DNA of 51,083 bases from Oscillospiraceae bacterium. Its GTDB lineage: Bacteria; Bacillota; Clostridia; Oscillospirales; Ruminococcaceae. The notes below the pieces were generated by a model. The model ran no database searches, had not been told where the DNA came from, and saw only the letters and a list, made by a program, of their open reading frames with translations. Within the stretch, counting starts at the first letter, position 1. Each line of letters starts with the position of its first letter. Of the stretch, positions 27,232-35,797 are shown one piece after another. The stretch is from contig JAJQDP010000019.1 of assembly GCA_021202155.1 (NCBI GenBank), positions 1-51,083 of the forward strand. Direction: 5' to 3'. The translations under genes were made by a program, and so were the position numbers.

Positions 27232-27360
27232 AAGCTCACTCTCACTCCCAATTGCTTTATAATAATGTATATTACAAGCCTTGGGAAAATAGAAGCAGAT
27301 TTCTCGTTAAAGACTGTATATAGCCGAAATTATTGCTGTTAGCCATAATAAAAGTTTGTG

Positions 27361-27431
27361 TAGTCTAAAACTTAGAAGTTTTTGTCTAATAGCTATAAAC
27401 ACTTGACTTAAATTGCCGATTTCTATATAAT
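27361..27431 (+). promoter_or_regulatory. Promoter and palindromic operator of GH98 copy B
   Basis: TTGACT 27403-27408, 17-bp spacer, TATAAT 27426-27431. The 28-bp palindrome at 27361-27388 is TAGTCTAAAACTT, centre AG, AAGTTTTTGTCTA, with 11 of 13 positions paired. Its 3' end lies 14 bp before the -35. Confidence 0.87.
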
Positions 27432-27477
27432 TATTACACAAATACTTGGAACAGCTTATCTGAAAGGAGATACTGTT

Positions 27478-29721
27478 ATGAAATTAGCTAAAATTTTCGC
27501 CCTGATTATCGCAATTGCAATGCTTGCATGTGTGCTTCCGATTTCAACTGTTGTAGTCGAAGCATCTTCAAGCAGTTCAGGCACAGCTTCGTCAGACGGA
27601 ACACTCAGACGCGTTGTCTCATCCGAATCGCCGATGTGGATAGTGCACATTGACTCCTGGAACTATCCCGATCCGGATGCAATAATTGACCTGATACCGG
27701 AGGATGTCCTTCCTTACGTCGTCTTTAACATTGCACTTTCCGTCAGTTGGGATTCGGAAACTCACGAATGGTCATTAGTCGAGGACGGCTATGAAACCGC
27801 AAAATCATGGCTCAGAACCTGTGCCGAAAGGGGAGTCTGGGCGATGATTCAGCCGTCAAGCGGAGGCAGGTCACACTTCCCGGACTACCCCGATTCAAGC
27901 CTTGAAGGTACTTTTTTTGAAGAGTTCTTCGTTGATTATCCGAACTTCTTGGGCTTCAACTATTGTGAGCAATTCTGGGGATATAGCGAAGCAGGAGTGG
28001 ATGTAGAGGACAGATACAAGCATTTCGCCAATCTTTTGGAGCTCTGCAACGAGTATGGCGGGTATCTGGTAGTAAGCTGGTGCGGAAACAAGTGGGTCTC
28101 CGCTATCAATCCTCTTGCGATGTTAAAGCAGGTTCCCGAGTTTGAACAGGCTTGCCTTGACTACACTGAGAACTTCATCCTCTGCCAGAAGTACACTTCG
28201 ACCAGCTATATTCAGGACATGGAGAGTATAGTCCTTGGAATGTATCTTTCGGGATACTGTGGAAACTTCGGTGTCAGATATGACGAAACCGGCTGGTCAG
28301 GTTCTACAGAATTTACTCAGTCAACCGGGCTGTCAGTCATGCTTGAATCCTTCCTTAAATCGGGAGCAACTGTTATTGACGGTCCTGAACTTACATGGCA
28401 GGACGATTTCTATGAGACTTCCACAAGTAAGGACTCAGATGGTTACAGCGAAAGGCAGTGGGAATCGTACACACAATTCACGAATGTCGTGACCGACATG
28501 TTCAGAAAGGTTATAGAGGGTGCAATCTGTATTCCGACGCGTGAGGAGGTTATCGCCGATACAAAAGTAGTGATTATCCAGGATGTTAGCTCTGGGTCTG
28601 ACGATAACAAATACAGCACCTATCCTACTCTTTTCGAGGGTTTGTACCAGAAAGATGATGACGGAAATCTCACAGATAACCATAATTTCTACAAGCCTAC
28701 GGGACGCTACCCGACGATTCCAACTGTATATGCTCTTGCAGATGACATAGCCGAACAGTTTGAGGTGCAGATACTGCAATCGACAATATCAAGGCGATGG
28801 TCGTCGATTTCAAAAAAGGTTGCGGAGTTTAATGAGCTTTTCCCGGAGGAATACTCAGGAAATATCTATGCCGGTCGGAACGGGAATACATGGGTGGTTT
28901 ATAACCCTCTTGATACCGGTAAGAAGGCGACAGGAACGATTCCGTTCCAGTATAATACTGCAGACAGCATCAAGCTCACTCTATCCACCTATACCACAGG
29001 TATAATCAACGAATACGCGGACAGCCTTGAAATTTATCTCAACAACTATGACGAGAATAATCCCACTACAAGGACAACAGATACAATCGTTATAAGTGGC
29101 TGTTCAGAGAAACCGACAATTACTTACAATAACCGTGGAGTTGACACAGTTTCGAGTATCGTTTTAACCAGCTATAAGGATGGGGTCTACACTGTAAAGG
29201 TTTCTCACAACGGTCCTATCGATATAACCATAAATGTCAGTGGCTCAAATACTGACCGTTCAACCGATTACAATGTATCAAACATCGTAGAACCTGAGAG
29301 CCCGCCAACATACACCGGCGACAGACAGTATGAAGCTGAGTTTTACGCATACAAGAACATCAGCAAAGTAGTAAAAAACGGTGCCAGCTACGACATCAGG
29401 AACTACTATGGTCAGGGGTATCTTATATTCGGAACCAAGAGCGGAGCATCTGTCAAGGACACAGTTTCGGTCAACAGCTCCGGTACATATACCTTGAACA
29501 TCAGGTATCTTCTTGAAAACTCCAATGTCTCCGGACTAGCACTGTATGTGAACGGTAAGAAGGTTTCAACAATTTCGCTGAAAAAGACGGGGTCTGCCAG
29601 TAATTGGGACTACTACACGATTGATGTGCCTCTTAATTCTGGCGAGAATACAATCACACTTACTGCTACGAACAAGCTTGCAGATACTCTGTACCTTGAC
29701 TGCATGATAATCAGTGGATAA
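27478..29721 (+). CDS. GH98-type glycoside hydrolase, copy B, unanchored
   Basis: 747 residues; ATG 27478 eight bases after AAGGAG. Same domain order as copy A: signal peptide 1-30, GH98 barrel (SPMWIVHIDSWNYPDPDAI, NYCEQFWGY, VIDGPELTW), beta domain and CBM-like sandwich. It stops at TAA 29719-29721 right after the CBM (DCMIISG), so it lacks linker and membrane helix and should be released. The reading frame continues for 43 more open codons after the stop. Relative to copies A and C the barrel is conserved, and variation is mainly in surface positions and the CBM. Substrate unknown. Confidence 0.82.
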   Translation: MKLAKIFALIIAIAMLACVLPISTVVVEASSSSSGTASSDGTLRRVVSSESPMWIVHIDSWNYPDPDAIIDLIPEDVLPYVVFNIALSVSWDSETHEWSLVEDGYETAKSWLRTCAERGVWAMIQPSSGGRSHFPDYPDSSLEGTFFEEFFVDYPNFLGFNYCEQFWGYSEAGVDVEDRYKHFANLLELCNEYGGYLVVSWCGNKWVSAINPLAMLKQVPEFEQACLDYTENFILCQKYTSTSYIQDMESIVLGMYLSGYCGNFGVRYDETGWSGSTEFTQSTGLSVMLESFLKSGATVIDGPELTWQDDFYETSTSKDSDGYSERQWESYTQFTNVVTDMFRKVIEGAICIPTREEVIADTKVVIIQDVSSGSDDNKYSTYPTLFEGLYQKDDDGNLTDNHNFYKPTGRYPTIPTVYALADDIAEQFEVQILQSTISRRWSSISKKVAEFNELFPEEYSGNIYAGRNGNTWVVYNPLDTGKKATGTIPFQYNTADSIKLTLSTYTTGIINEYADSLEIYLNNYDENNPTTRTTDTIVISGCSEKPTITYNNRGVDTVSSIVLTSYKDGVYTVKVSHNGPIDITINVSGSNTDRSTDYNVSNIVEPESPPTYTGDRQYEAEFYAYKNISKVVKNGASYDIRNYYGQGYLIFGTKSGASVKDTVSVNSSGTYTLNIRYLLENSNVSGLALYVNGKKVSTISLKKTGSASNWDYYTIDVPLNSGENTITLTATNKLADTLYLDCMIISG

Positions 29722-29853
29722 ACCATTGATAGTGGCAATAGCAGCGGAAGCGGTGAAATCGTCAGCAAAACAGCTAAAGAGACTGCAGTTGAGATAAATG
29801 CTCCTCTTGAGCAGTTTTATGCTAAACCGGAAACTGAAAATGCCGTGACTTAG
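29722..29853 (+). pseudogene. In-frame tail behind the stop of GH98 copy B
   Basis: After TAA 29719-29721 the same frame stays open for 43 codons to TAG 29851-29853. It begins TIDSGNSSGSGE, a Ser/Gly linker like those before surface anchors, and ends KPETENAVT. It does not match the helical tails of copies A and C. Probably a remnant of a former C-terminus cut by a nonsense change or by the duplication that made copy C. Confidence 0.5.
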
Positions 29854-29856
29854 CCC

Positions 29857-29885
29857 TTGACTAAACTTCACAATTTCTATATAAT
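29857..29885 (+). promoter_or_regulatory. Promoter of GH98 copy C, without the palindrome
   Basis: TTGACT 29857-29862, 17-bp spacer, TATAAT 29880-29885. From the -35 to the start codon it aligns with copy B, but the sequence just upstream is the tail of copy B and no palindrome is present. Confidence 0.82.
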
Positions 29886-29932
29886 TACTACATAAATACT
29901 TGGAACAGTTTCGACTGAAAGGAGATACTGAA

Positions 29933-32305
29933 ATGAAATTAAAAAGAATCGTATCATGGATAATTGCACTTGCACTGTTACTCTATGCTCTTCCTGTTGC
30001 GACAATTGCCGATGAATCTGCATCGAGTGAAACGAGCTCAATCACGACTTCGGACAGCAATTTGCGCCGTGTCGTCTCTACCGAGTCGCCGATGTGGATT
30101 GTACATATCGACACCTGGAACTATCCCGACCCGGATAAGATTATAGATTTGATACCCGAGGATGTCCTTCCTTATGTCGTCTTCAACATCTCGCTTTCGG
30201 TAAGCCGCGATGATGATGGGACATGGAGCCTTGTTGAATACGGATATGAAACAGCAAAATCATGGCTGAGGACCTGTGCTGAAAGAGGCGTCTGGGTGAT
30301 GGTTCAGCCGTCAAGCGGCGGATTTTCTCACTTCGAAGACTACCCCGACTCAAGCCTTGAGGGAACCCTTTTTGAAGAATTCTTCGTCGACTACCCGAAC
30401 TTCTTAGGCTTCAATTACTGCGAGCAGTTCTGGGGCTTCAGTGATGCAGGAGTAGAACCGACGGACAGATACAAGCATTTCGCCAATCTTTTGGAACTCT
30501 GCAACAAGTATGGCGGATATTTGGTAGTAAGCTGGTGCGGAAACCAGTGGAGCGCGTCGATAAATCCTCTTGCAATGATAAAGCAAGTTCCCGAATTTGA
30601 ACAGGCTTGCCTTGACTATACCGAGAACTTCATTCTCTGCGAGAAGTACACACAAACCAGCTACATTGCGGATATGGAGAGCATTTGTCTCGGAACATAT
30701 CTATCGGGCTACTGCGGAAACTATGGCGTTCGCTATGACTCATCTGGATGGACCGGTGCGATTCCTTTCACTCAGTCAACAGGACTTGCTGTCATGCTCG
30801 AACGTTTTCTTAAGTCAGGAGCAACAGTAATTGACGGTCCTGAGCTCATCTGGGAGGATGATTTCTATGAAACTGTTGCGACTGTTGATGACGACGGCTA
30901 CACCGAGCGACAATGGGCGTCATATACGCAGTTCACGAATGTCATCACGGATATGTTCCGAAAGGTTCTTGAGGGTGCTATAAGAATTCCTACCCGTGAA
31001 GAGGTCATCGAGAACACCAAGGTGGTCATAATTCAGGATGTCGAAACCGGTTCTGATGATAATAAATACAGCACCTATTCGACGCTCTTTGAGGGGCTAT
31101 ACCAGAATGACTACGACGGCAGTCTCAGTGAAAACCACAGTATCTACAAATCCACAGGACGTTATCCGGCAATTCCGACGGTATATGCTCTTGCGGATGA
31201 TGTAGCGGAGCAGTTCGAGGTGCAGATTCTGCAATCGGAAATATCTGAACGATGGGCGACAATTGAAGATAAAGTGGAAGAATTCAACGAGCTCTTCCCG
31301 GAGGAATACACCGGAAATATCTATGCCGGTCGTAATGGAAATACATGGGTTGTATATAATCCGCTGAAGAGCAGTGAAAGTGCAAACGGAACAATTCCAT
31401 TCCAGTATAACACTGCCGACAGCATTGAGCTCACCTTGTCAACCTATACGACCGGAATCATAAATGAATATGCTGACAGTGTTGAGATATATCTCAATAA
31501 CTATGATGAAAACAGCGTTCTTCTCAAGAAGAAGGATACAATCGTAATAAGTGGTTGTTCCGAAGAGCCGACCATCACGTATACCGACAGGGGAATAAAT
31601 ACCTCCGAAAGTACCGTTACGACCGAATATGCAAACGGCGTATTTACTGTCACAATAGCGCATAACGGTCCTATCGACATCACGATAAATGTAAGTGGCT
31701 CGAATACCGGTCGCTCAACCGACTATAATGTGGCTACAATAGTCGAGCCTGAAAGCCCTCCTGAATATACCGGTGACAGACAGTATGAAGCAGAGTTCTA
31801 TGCATACAAGGACATAGTCGAGTACGTAAAGAACGGCTATGGCAAGGGAATCAGCAACTATTATGGTCAGGGCTACCTTGTTTTCGGGACTGCAAAGGGT
31901 GCGTCCGTGAAGGACACAGTATCTGTAAACTCTGCAGGAACATACACTCTGAATCTGAGATACCTGCTTGAAAATTCAGATGTCTCCGGGCTTGCGCTGT
32001 ATGTCAACGGCAAGAAGGTTTCAAACTTGGAGCTTGAAAGCACCGGTTCAAAGAGCGAATGGGATTACTACACAGTCGATGTATCTCTCAAGAAGGGCGA
32101 AAACACCGTCATGCTCAAGGCTACAAGTGAGCTTGAGGACACACTCTATCTTGACTGCATGATAATTGATGGAGATGCAGTGTCGGTTTCCGGAGGATCA
32201 ACTATGTCCACGGGAGTGGCGATTGCAATTGTAGGTGTTGTGGCTGTGATTGCAGTCGTTGCGGTTGTTGCTGTGATAATCATCACAAGAAGAAAACAGG
32301 AATAA
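29933..32305 (+). CDS. GH98-type glycoside hydrolase, copy C, membrane-anchored
   Basis: 790 residues from ATG 29933 (AAGGAG, 8-bp spacing); the in-frame ATG at 29900 lies about at the transcription start and is excluded. Signal peptide 1-26, GH98 barrel (SPMWIVHIDTWNYPDPDKI, PSSGGFSHF, NYCEQFWGF, VIDGPELIW), beta domain, CBM-like domain, then VSVSGGSTMS linker, one helix and RRKQE tail. It is closer to copy A in the anchor and beta domain. Tandem duplicate of copy B or A with its own promoter core; ended by a strong terminator. Confidence 0.82.
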   Translation: MKLKRIVSWIIALALLLYALPVATIADESASSETSSITTSDSNLRRVVSTESPMWIVHIDTWNYPDPDKIIDLIPEDVLPYVVFNISLSVSRDDDGTWSLVEYGYETAKSWLRTCAERGVWVMVQPSSGGFSHFEDYPDSSLEGTLFEEFFVDYPNFLGFNYCEQFWGFSDAGVEPTDRYKHFANLLELCNKYGGYLVVSWCGNQWSASINPLAMIKQVPEFEQACLDYTENFILCEKYTQTSYIADMESICLGTYLSGYCGNYGVRYDSSGWTGAIPFTQSTGLAVMLERFLKSGATVIDGPELIWEDDFYETVATVDDDGYTERQWASYTQFTNVITDMFRKVLEGAIRIPTREEVIENTKVVIIQDVETGSDDNKYSTYSTLFEGLYQNDYDGSLSENHSIYKSTGRYPAIPTVYALADDVAEQFEVQILQSEISERWATIEDKVEEFNELFPEEYTGNIYAGRNGNTWVVYNPLKSSESANGTIPFQYNTADSIELTLSTYTTGIINEYADSVEIYLNNYDENSVLLKKKDTIVISGCSEEPTITYTDRGINTSESTVTTEYANGVFTVTIAHNGPIDITINVSGSNTGRSTDYNVATIVEPESPPEYTGDRQYEAEFYAYKDIVEYVKNGYGKGISNYYGQGYLVFGTAKGASVKDTVSVNSAGTYTLNLRYLLENSDVSGLALYVNGKKVSNLELESTGSKSEWDYYTVDVSLKKGENTVMLKATSELEDTLYLDCMIIDGDAVSVSGGSTMSTGVAIAIVGVVAVIAVVAVVAVIIITRRKQE

Positions 32306-32324
32306 GAAATAATAGAATAGCTTA

Positions 32325-32363
32325 TAAAAAAAGTTGCTCACGTGTTCGTGGGCAACTTTTTTT
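32325..32363. terminator. Terminator of GH98 copy C
   Basis: AAGTTGCTCACG (32331-32342) pairs with CGTGGGCAACTT (32347-32358) followed by T7; the A-run on the other side makes it usable for the convergent HMA gene. Confidence 0.92.
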
Positions 32364-32381
32364 ATGTGTAATTATGTGTAA

Positions 32382-32630
32382 TTATCTCGAAAACAGTCCC
32401 TTTTTAACGTATGGGTGGCTGTCAACCGAAAGAACCTTGTAACCGGTCGCACCAATTGCTTCCGTGAGCTCCTTAGCGTTCAGGCTTGATTCTGACACTA
32501 TAACGGTCTCGCCCTTTTTGTGCGAGGAGTTTACCTTCTTCACATTGAACTTGCTTCTCACGGTGTCGTTGACGTGCGATTCACACATCGAACACATCAT
32601 TCCGTCTATCTTAAGAATGGTTTCAGTCAT
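32382..32630 (-). CDS. Heavy-metal-associated (HMA) domain protein
   Basis: 82 residues; start at ATG 32630 (MTETILKIDGMMCSMC), seven bases after AAAGGA. The single ferredoxin-like HMA fold has the metal-binding MCSMC motif, as in CopZ-type chaperones and P-type ATPase N-domains. It follows the feo genes on the same strand, separated by a strong hairpin. A copper chaperone is the usual call, but linkage to iron uptake leaves the metal open. The C-terminus HPYVKKGLFSR is longer than the minimal fold. Confidence 0.85.
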   Translation of the reverse strand: MTETILKIDGMMCSMCESHVNDTVRSKFNVKKVNSSHKKGETVIVSESSLNAKELTEAIGATGYKVLSVDSHPYVKKGLFSR

Positions 32631-32650
32631 TTCAGATTCCTTTCTCATAA

Positions 32651-32684
32651 ATCAGGCGGGAAAAACTGAGCCTTCCCGCCTGAT
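32651..32684. terminator. Strong hairpin between feo genes and HMA gene
   Basis: ATCAGGCGGGAA (32651-32662) pairs perfectly with TTCCCGCCTGAT (32673-32684). The long T-run (TTTTTT, 32688-32693) is on the plus strand, where no gene reads in apart from copy C. In the feo mRNA it is a stable hairpin with only a short T tract and may attenuate the HMA gene. Confidence 0.6.
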
Positions 32685-32715
32685 AAGTTTTTTGCTTGAA
32701 TAGCAGGGAAGAGGC

Positions 32716-32907
32716 TCAACGCTTCTTTTGTCCTGCTGAGCAAGATGCCGCATGGGCACAGCCGCCACAACTGCCGCAGTTTCCACCACAGCTTAGCTTG
32801 CCGCTCTTCTTGTCCTTACGCATAGCCAAGACTATTCCGGCGACAATCGCAGCAAGAACTATCAGTACTATTATTGTTCCGATATTTTCGGCGAGCCATG
32901 TAACCAT
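32716..32907 (-). CDS. FeoB-associated Cys-rich membrane protein
   Basis: 63 residues from ATG 32907 after GAGGTG. One N-terminal helix (IIVLIVLAAIVAGIVLAM), then a cytoplasmic tail with CGGNCGSCGGC and CSAG. Small proteins of this kind regularly follow feoB in Firmicutes and may handle iron. It begins 22 bp after feoB ends and is co-transcribed with it. Confidence 0.88.
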   Translation of the reverse strand: MVTWLAENIGTIIVLIVLAAIVAGIVLAMRKDKKSGKLSCGGNCGSCGGCAHAASCSAGQKKR

Positions 32908-32928
32908 TACAAACACCTCATTTTCTAA

Positions 32929-35439
32929 TTATTTTGTACCAACGGTAAGCTTTTCAGCCGGCTTGTAGGGCTTAGCGAGCATGTAAACCATGAGCACGAT
33001 AAGAGCAATCGCTACGATGAGCGAAATAACATTTACAACGCCCATTACAGTGCCGCTTGCGAACATTGCACCGGTGAAGAGGTTTCCAAGCTGGTTTACG
33101 ATGAGGGCGATAGCATAGGCAAATCCGCACTCATAACCTATAGCAAACCAGAACCACTTTGTATTGTTCATCTCACGCTTGATGGCACCCATAGCCGCGA
33201 AGCAAGGAGCACAGAGGAGGTTGAAGATGAGGAAGGAAAGACCGGAAACTGTTGTGAATGCAGCCGCAATAGAAGCGTAAGCGGAGCTTTCTCCTGCATA
33301 GAGTATACCCATTGTCGCAACGATGTTCTCCTTTGCAACAAGACCTGTAACAGCTGCAACAGCCGCCTGCCAGTTGCCCCATCCAAGAGGAGCGAATATC
33401 CACGCTACGAGTGAACCTATCTTAGCTAAGATGCTGTACTCCATTTCTTCTTCAGCAAGCATTCTGAAGCCGTCGGGAGCCCATCCGAAGAAGGATGTGA
33501 ACCAGACGAAGATTGTCGAGAGAAGGATTATGGTTCCAGCCTTCTTGATGAACGACCAGCCACGCTCCCACATTGAACGTAAGACGTTTCCGAGTGTAGG
33601 CATATGATAAGCGGGAAGCTCCATAACGAACGGAGCGGGATCTCCTGCAAACATCTTTGTCTTCTTGAGCATGATACCGGAAACTATTATAGCCGCCATG
33701 CCAAGGAAGTATGCACCAACTGCAATTACCGGTGAGCCACCGAAGATAGCACCGGCCATCATCGAGATGAACGGCATCTTTGCACCGCAGGGGATAAAGG
33801 TTGTAGTCATTATGGTCATACGTCTGTCGCGTTCGTTTTCAATCGTTCGCGAAGCCATGATTCCCGGAATTCCGCAACCGGTACCGATAAGAATCGGGAT
33901 GAAGGACTTTCCGGAAAGACCGAATCTGCGGAAGATTCTATCAAGGACGAATGCGATTCTTGCCATATATCCGCAAGCTTCAAGGAAAGCAAGGAGGAGG
34001 AACAGTACCAACATCTGAGGAACAAATCCGAGTACAGCTCCGACACCGGCAACAATACCGTCGAGGATAAGACCCTTGAGCCAGTCTGCACAGCCAATAG
34101 CGTCGAGACCGCTTTCAATAATAACAGGAATGCCGGGAACCCAGATACCATAATCAGCAGGGTCAGGCTCAGTATATTCATACTTTTCAAGAATCTCAGC
34201 CGCCGCAACCAAATCTTCGTATGTAGCGATTTCAGTTTCAACTGCAAGAGTTTCTTCATCTTCTACTTCATATTCCGCAGTAGCGGATGAGTCAACTGAC
34301 GCGATAAGTGCATTTACTTCAGCCTGAGCAACAGCGGCATCGAATTCTTCACTTTCAGTGTCTAAGACATCTTCTAAATCGCTGTCCTCGTCTGCGAAGG
34401 CAAGAACTATGTCAGGAGAGCTTCCATATTCCTCAGCATCTTCATTATATGCTGAGCTTCCTATTCCGAAGAGATGCCAGCCGTCACCGAACAAGCCGTC
34501 ATTAGCCCAGTCTGTCGCCGCCGCACCAACGGTAACCATTGAGATGTAATAAACCAAGAACATGATGACCGCAAATATCGGAAGACCGAGCCAGCGGTTG
34601 GTGACAACCTTATCAATTTTATCCGAAACTGTGAGGCTTCCAGCGTTCTTCTTTACGTGGCAGGATTTGATTATAGAACCGATATAGACGTATCTTTCAT
34701 TGGTGATGATGGATTCGGCATCGTCGTCAAGCTCTTTCTCAGCGGCAACTATGTCTGCTTCGATGTGGGAAAGAACTCCCGGGTCAAGCTTGAGTTGCTC
34801 CAGAACCTTTTCGTCTCTCTCGAAAATCTTGATAGCGTACCAACGCTGTTGCTCCTCGGGAAGGTTATGTACAGCCGCCTCTTCAATGTGCGCAATAGCA
34901 TGTTCGACAGAACCTGAGAATGTGTGCATCGGAACCGTCTTTGAGTTCTTTGCGGCATCCAAAGCTGCCTCAGCCGCTTCCATAACGCCGTCGCCCTTGA
35001 GAGCGGACATCTCCATGACCTTACAGCCCAACTGCTTTGAAAGCTCATTAAGATTGATCTTGTCGCCGTTTTTGCGGACAATATCCATCATGTTGACTGC
35101 AACGACAACCGGAATTCCGAGCTCTGTGAGCTGGGTTGTCAGGTAAAGGTTTCTTTCAAGGTTTGTGCCATCGACTAAGTTCAGAATAGCGTCCGGACGC
35201 TCGCCGATGAGATAGTTTCTCGCTACAACCTCTTCAAGAGTGTAGGGGGAAAGTGAGTAGATACCCGGAAGGTCGGTGACGATTACACCGTCGTGCTTTT
35301 TGAGCCTGCCTTCCTTCTTTTCAACCGTTACACCAGGCCAGTTTCCGACAAATTGATTGGAACCGGTCAGGGCATTGAACAACGTTGTTTTACCGCAGTT
35401 CGGATTACCCGCAAGGGCAATTCTTATTTCCTTATCCAT
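32929..35439 (-). CDS. feoB: Ferrous iron transporter FeoB with acidic extra loop
   Basis: 836 residues. N-terminal G domain: GNPNCGKTTLFNALTG (P-loop), DLPGIYSLSP, NLVDGTNLERN and NMMD; then a helical regulatory domain and membrane domain with two Gate motifs (LIGTGCGIPGIMASRTI, TTFIPCGAKMPF, LCAPCFAAMGAIKREM). Between the first membrane helix and the conserved WVPGIPVI there is an acidic insertion of ~120 residues (~306-430) absent from typical FeoB. ATG 35439 has AGGAGAGG upstream. It lies between feoA and the Cys-rich gene in a DtxR-controlled operon for Fe(II) uptake. Confidence 0.96.
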   Translation of the reverse strand: MDKEIRIALAGNPNCGKTTLFNALTGSNQFVGNWPGVTVEKKEGRLKKHDGVIVTDLPGIYSLSPYTLEEVVARNYLIGERPDAILNLVDGTNLERNLYLTTQLTELGIPVVVAVNMMDIVRKNGDKINLNELSKQLGCKVMEMSALKGDGVMEAAEAALDAAKNSKTVPMHTFSGSVEHAIAHIEEAAVHNLPEEQQRWYAIKIFERDEKVLEQLKLDPGVLSHIEADIVAAEKELDDDAESIITNERYVYIGSIIKSCHVKKNAGSLTVSDKIDKVVTNRWLGLPIFAVIMFLVYYISMVTVGAAATDWANDGLFGDGWHLFGIGSSAYNEDAEEYGSSPDIVLAFADEDSDLEDVLDTESEEFDAAVAQAEVNALIASVDSSATAEYEVEDEETLAVETEIATYEDLVAAAEILEKYEYTEPDPADYGIWVPGIPVIIESGLDAIGCADWLKGLILDGIVAGVGAVLGFVPQMLVLFLLLAFLEACGYMARIAFVLDRIFRRFGLSGKSFIPILIGTGCGIPGIMASRTIENERDRRMTIMTTTFIPCGAKMPFISMMAGAIFGGSPVIAVGAYFLGMAAIIVSGIMLKKTKMFAGDPAPFVMELPAYHMPTLGNVLRSMWERGWSFIKKAGTIILLSTIFVWFTSFFGWAPDGFRMLAEEEMEYSILAKIGSLVAWIFAPLGWGNWQAAVAAVTGLVAKENIVATMGILYAGESSAYASIAAAFTTVSGLSFLIFNLLCAPCFAAMGAIKREMNNTKWFWFAIGYECGFAYAIALIVNQLGNLFTGAMFASGTVMGVVNVISLIVAIALIVLMVYMLAKPYKPAEKLTVGTK

Positions 35440-35482
35440 TGTGATAAATCCTCTCCTTTGATCAGCCAGTTAGCATTGACTT

Positions 35483-35498
35483 ATTAGCATAGGCTAAT
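35483..35498. promoter_or_regulatory. DtxR-type operator candidate 3, before feoB
   Basis: ATTAGCATAGGCTAAT, a TTAG-N6-CTAA palindrome in the 99-bp feoA-feoB gap, with a further GTTAGC half at 35469-35474. It may cover a weak internal promoter reading to feoB (TTATTT-17-TATGCT on the minus strand). Confidence 0.6.
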
Positions 35499-35538
35499 CG
35501 AATGATTTAAATAAATGAGGAAGCACTCCCCAAATTTT

Positions 35539-35760
35539 TTACTGAACCTCGATGGTTTCAGCGTCGGCTTCTCTTATAGAAAGCTCATAGCCTCTGACGG
35601 TTATCTCTACCGGATCACCGAGAGGAGCAACCTTGCGGACGTAAATCTCTACACCCTTCGTAATGCCCATGTCCATGATGCGACGTTTGATAGCACCTTC
35701 GCCATGAAGCTTTACAACTGTGCAGGTTTCGCCGATTTTTACATCTCTGAGCGTTTTCAC
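35539..35760 (-). CDS. feoA: FeoA family protein 1
   Basis: 73 residues, SH3-like fold: TLRDVKIGETCTVVKLHGEG, IKRRIMDMGITKGVEIYV, APLGDPVEITVRGYELSIR. Small cytosolic partner of FeoB. It lies directly upstream of feoB and 37 bp downstream of a second feoA. Confidence 0.95.
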   Translation of the reverse strand: MKTLRDVKIGETCTVVKLHGEGAIKRRIMDMGITKGVEIYVRKVAPLGDPVEITVRGYELSIREADAETIEVQ

Positions 35761-35797
35761 CTGACATACCTCCTTGATTTATATTTGAATTTCAATT

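Noticed and set aside
29719-29853. Programmed stop readthrough of GH98 copy B
   Set aside because: The context holds no recoding hairpin or known readthrough motif; a remnant is simpler.
29900-29932. Upstream ATG of GH98 copy C
   Set aside because: It lies about where transcription starts; ATG 29933 has AAGGAG and matches copy B.
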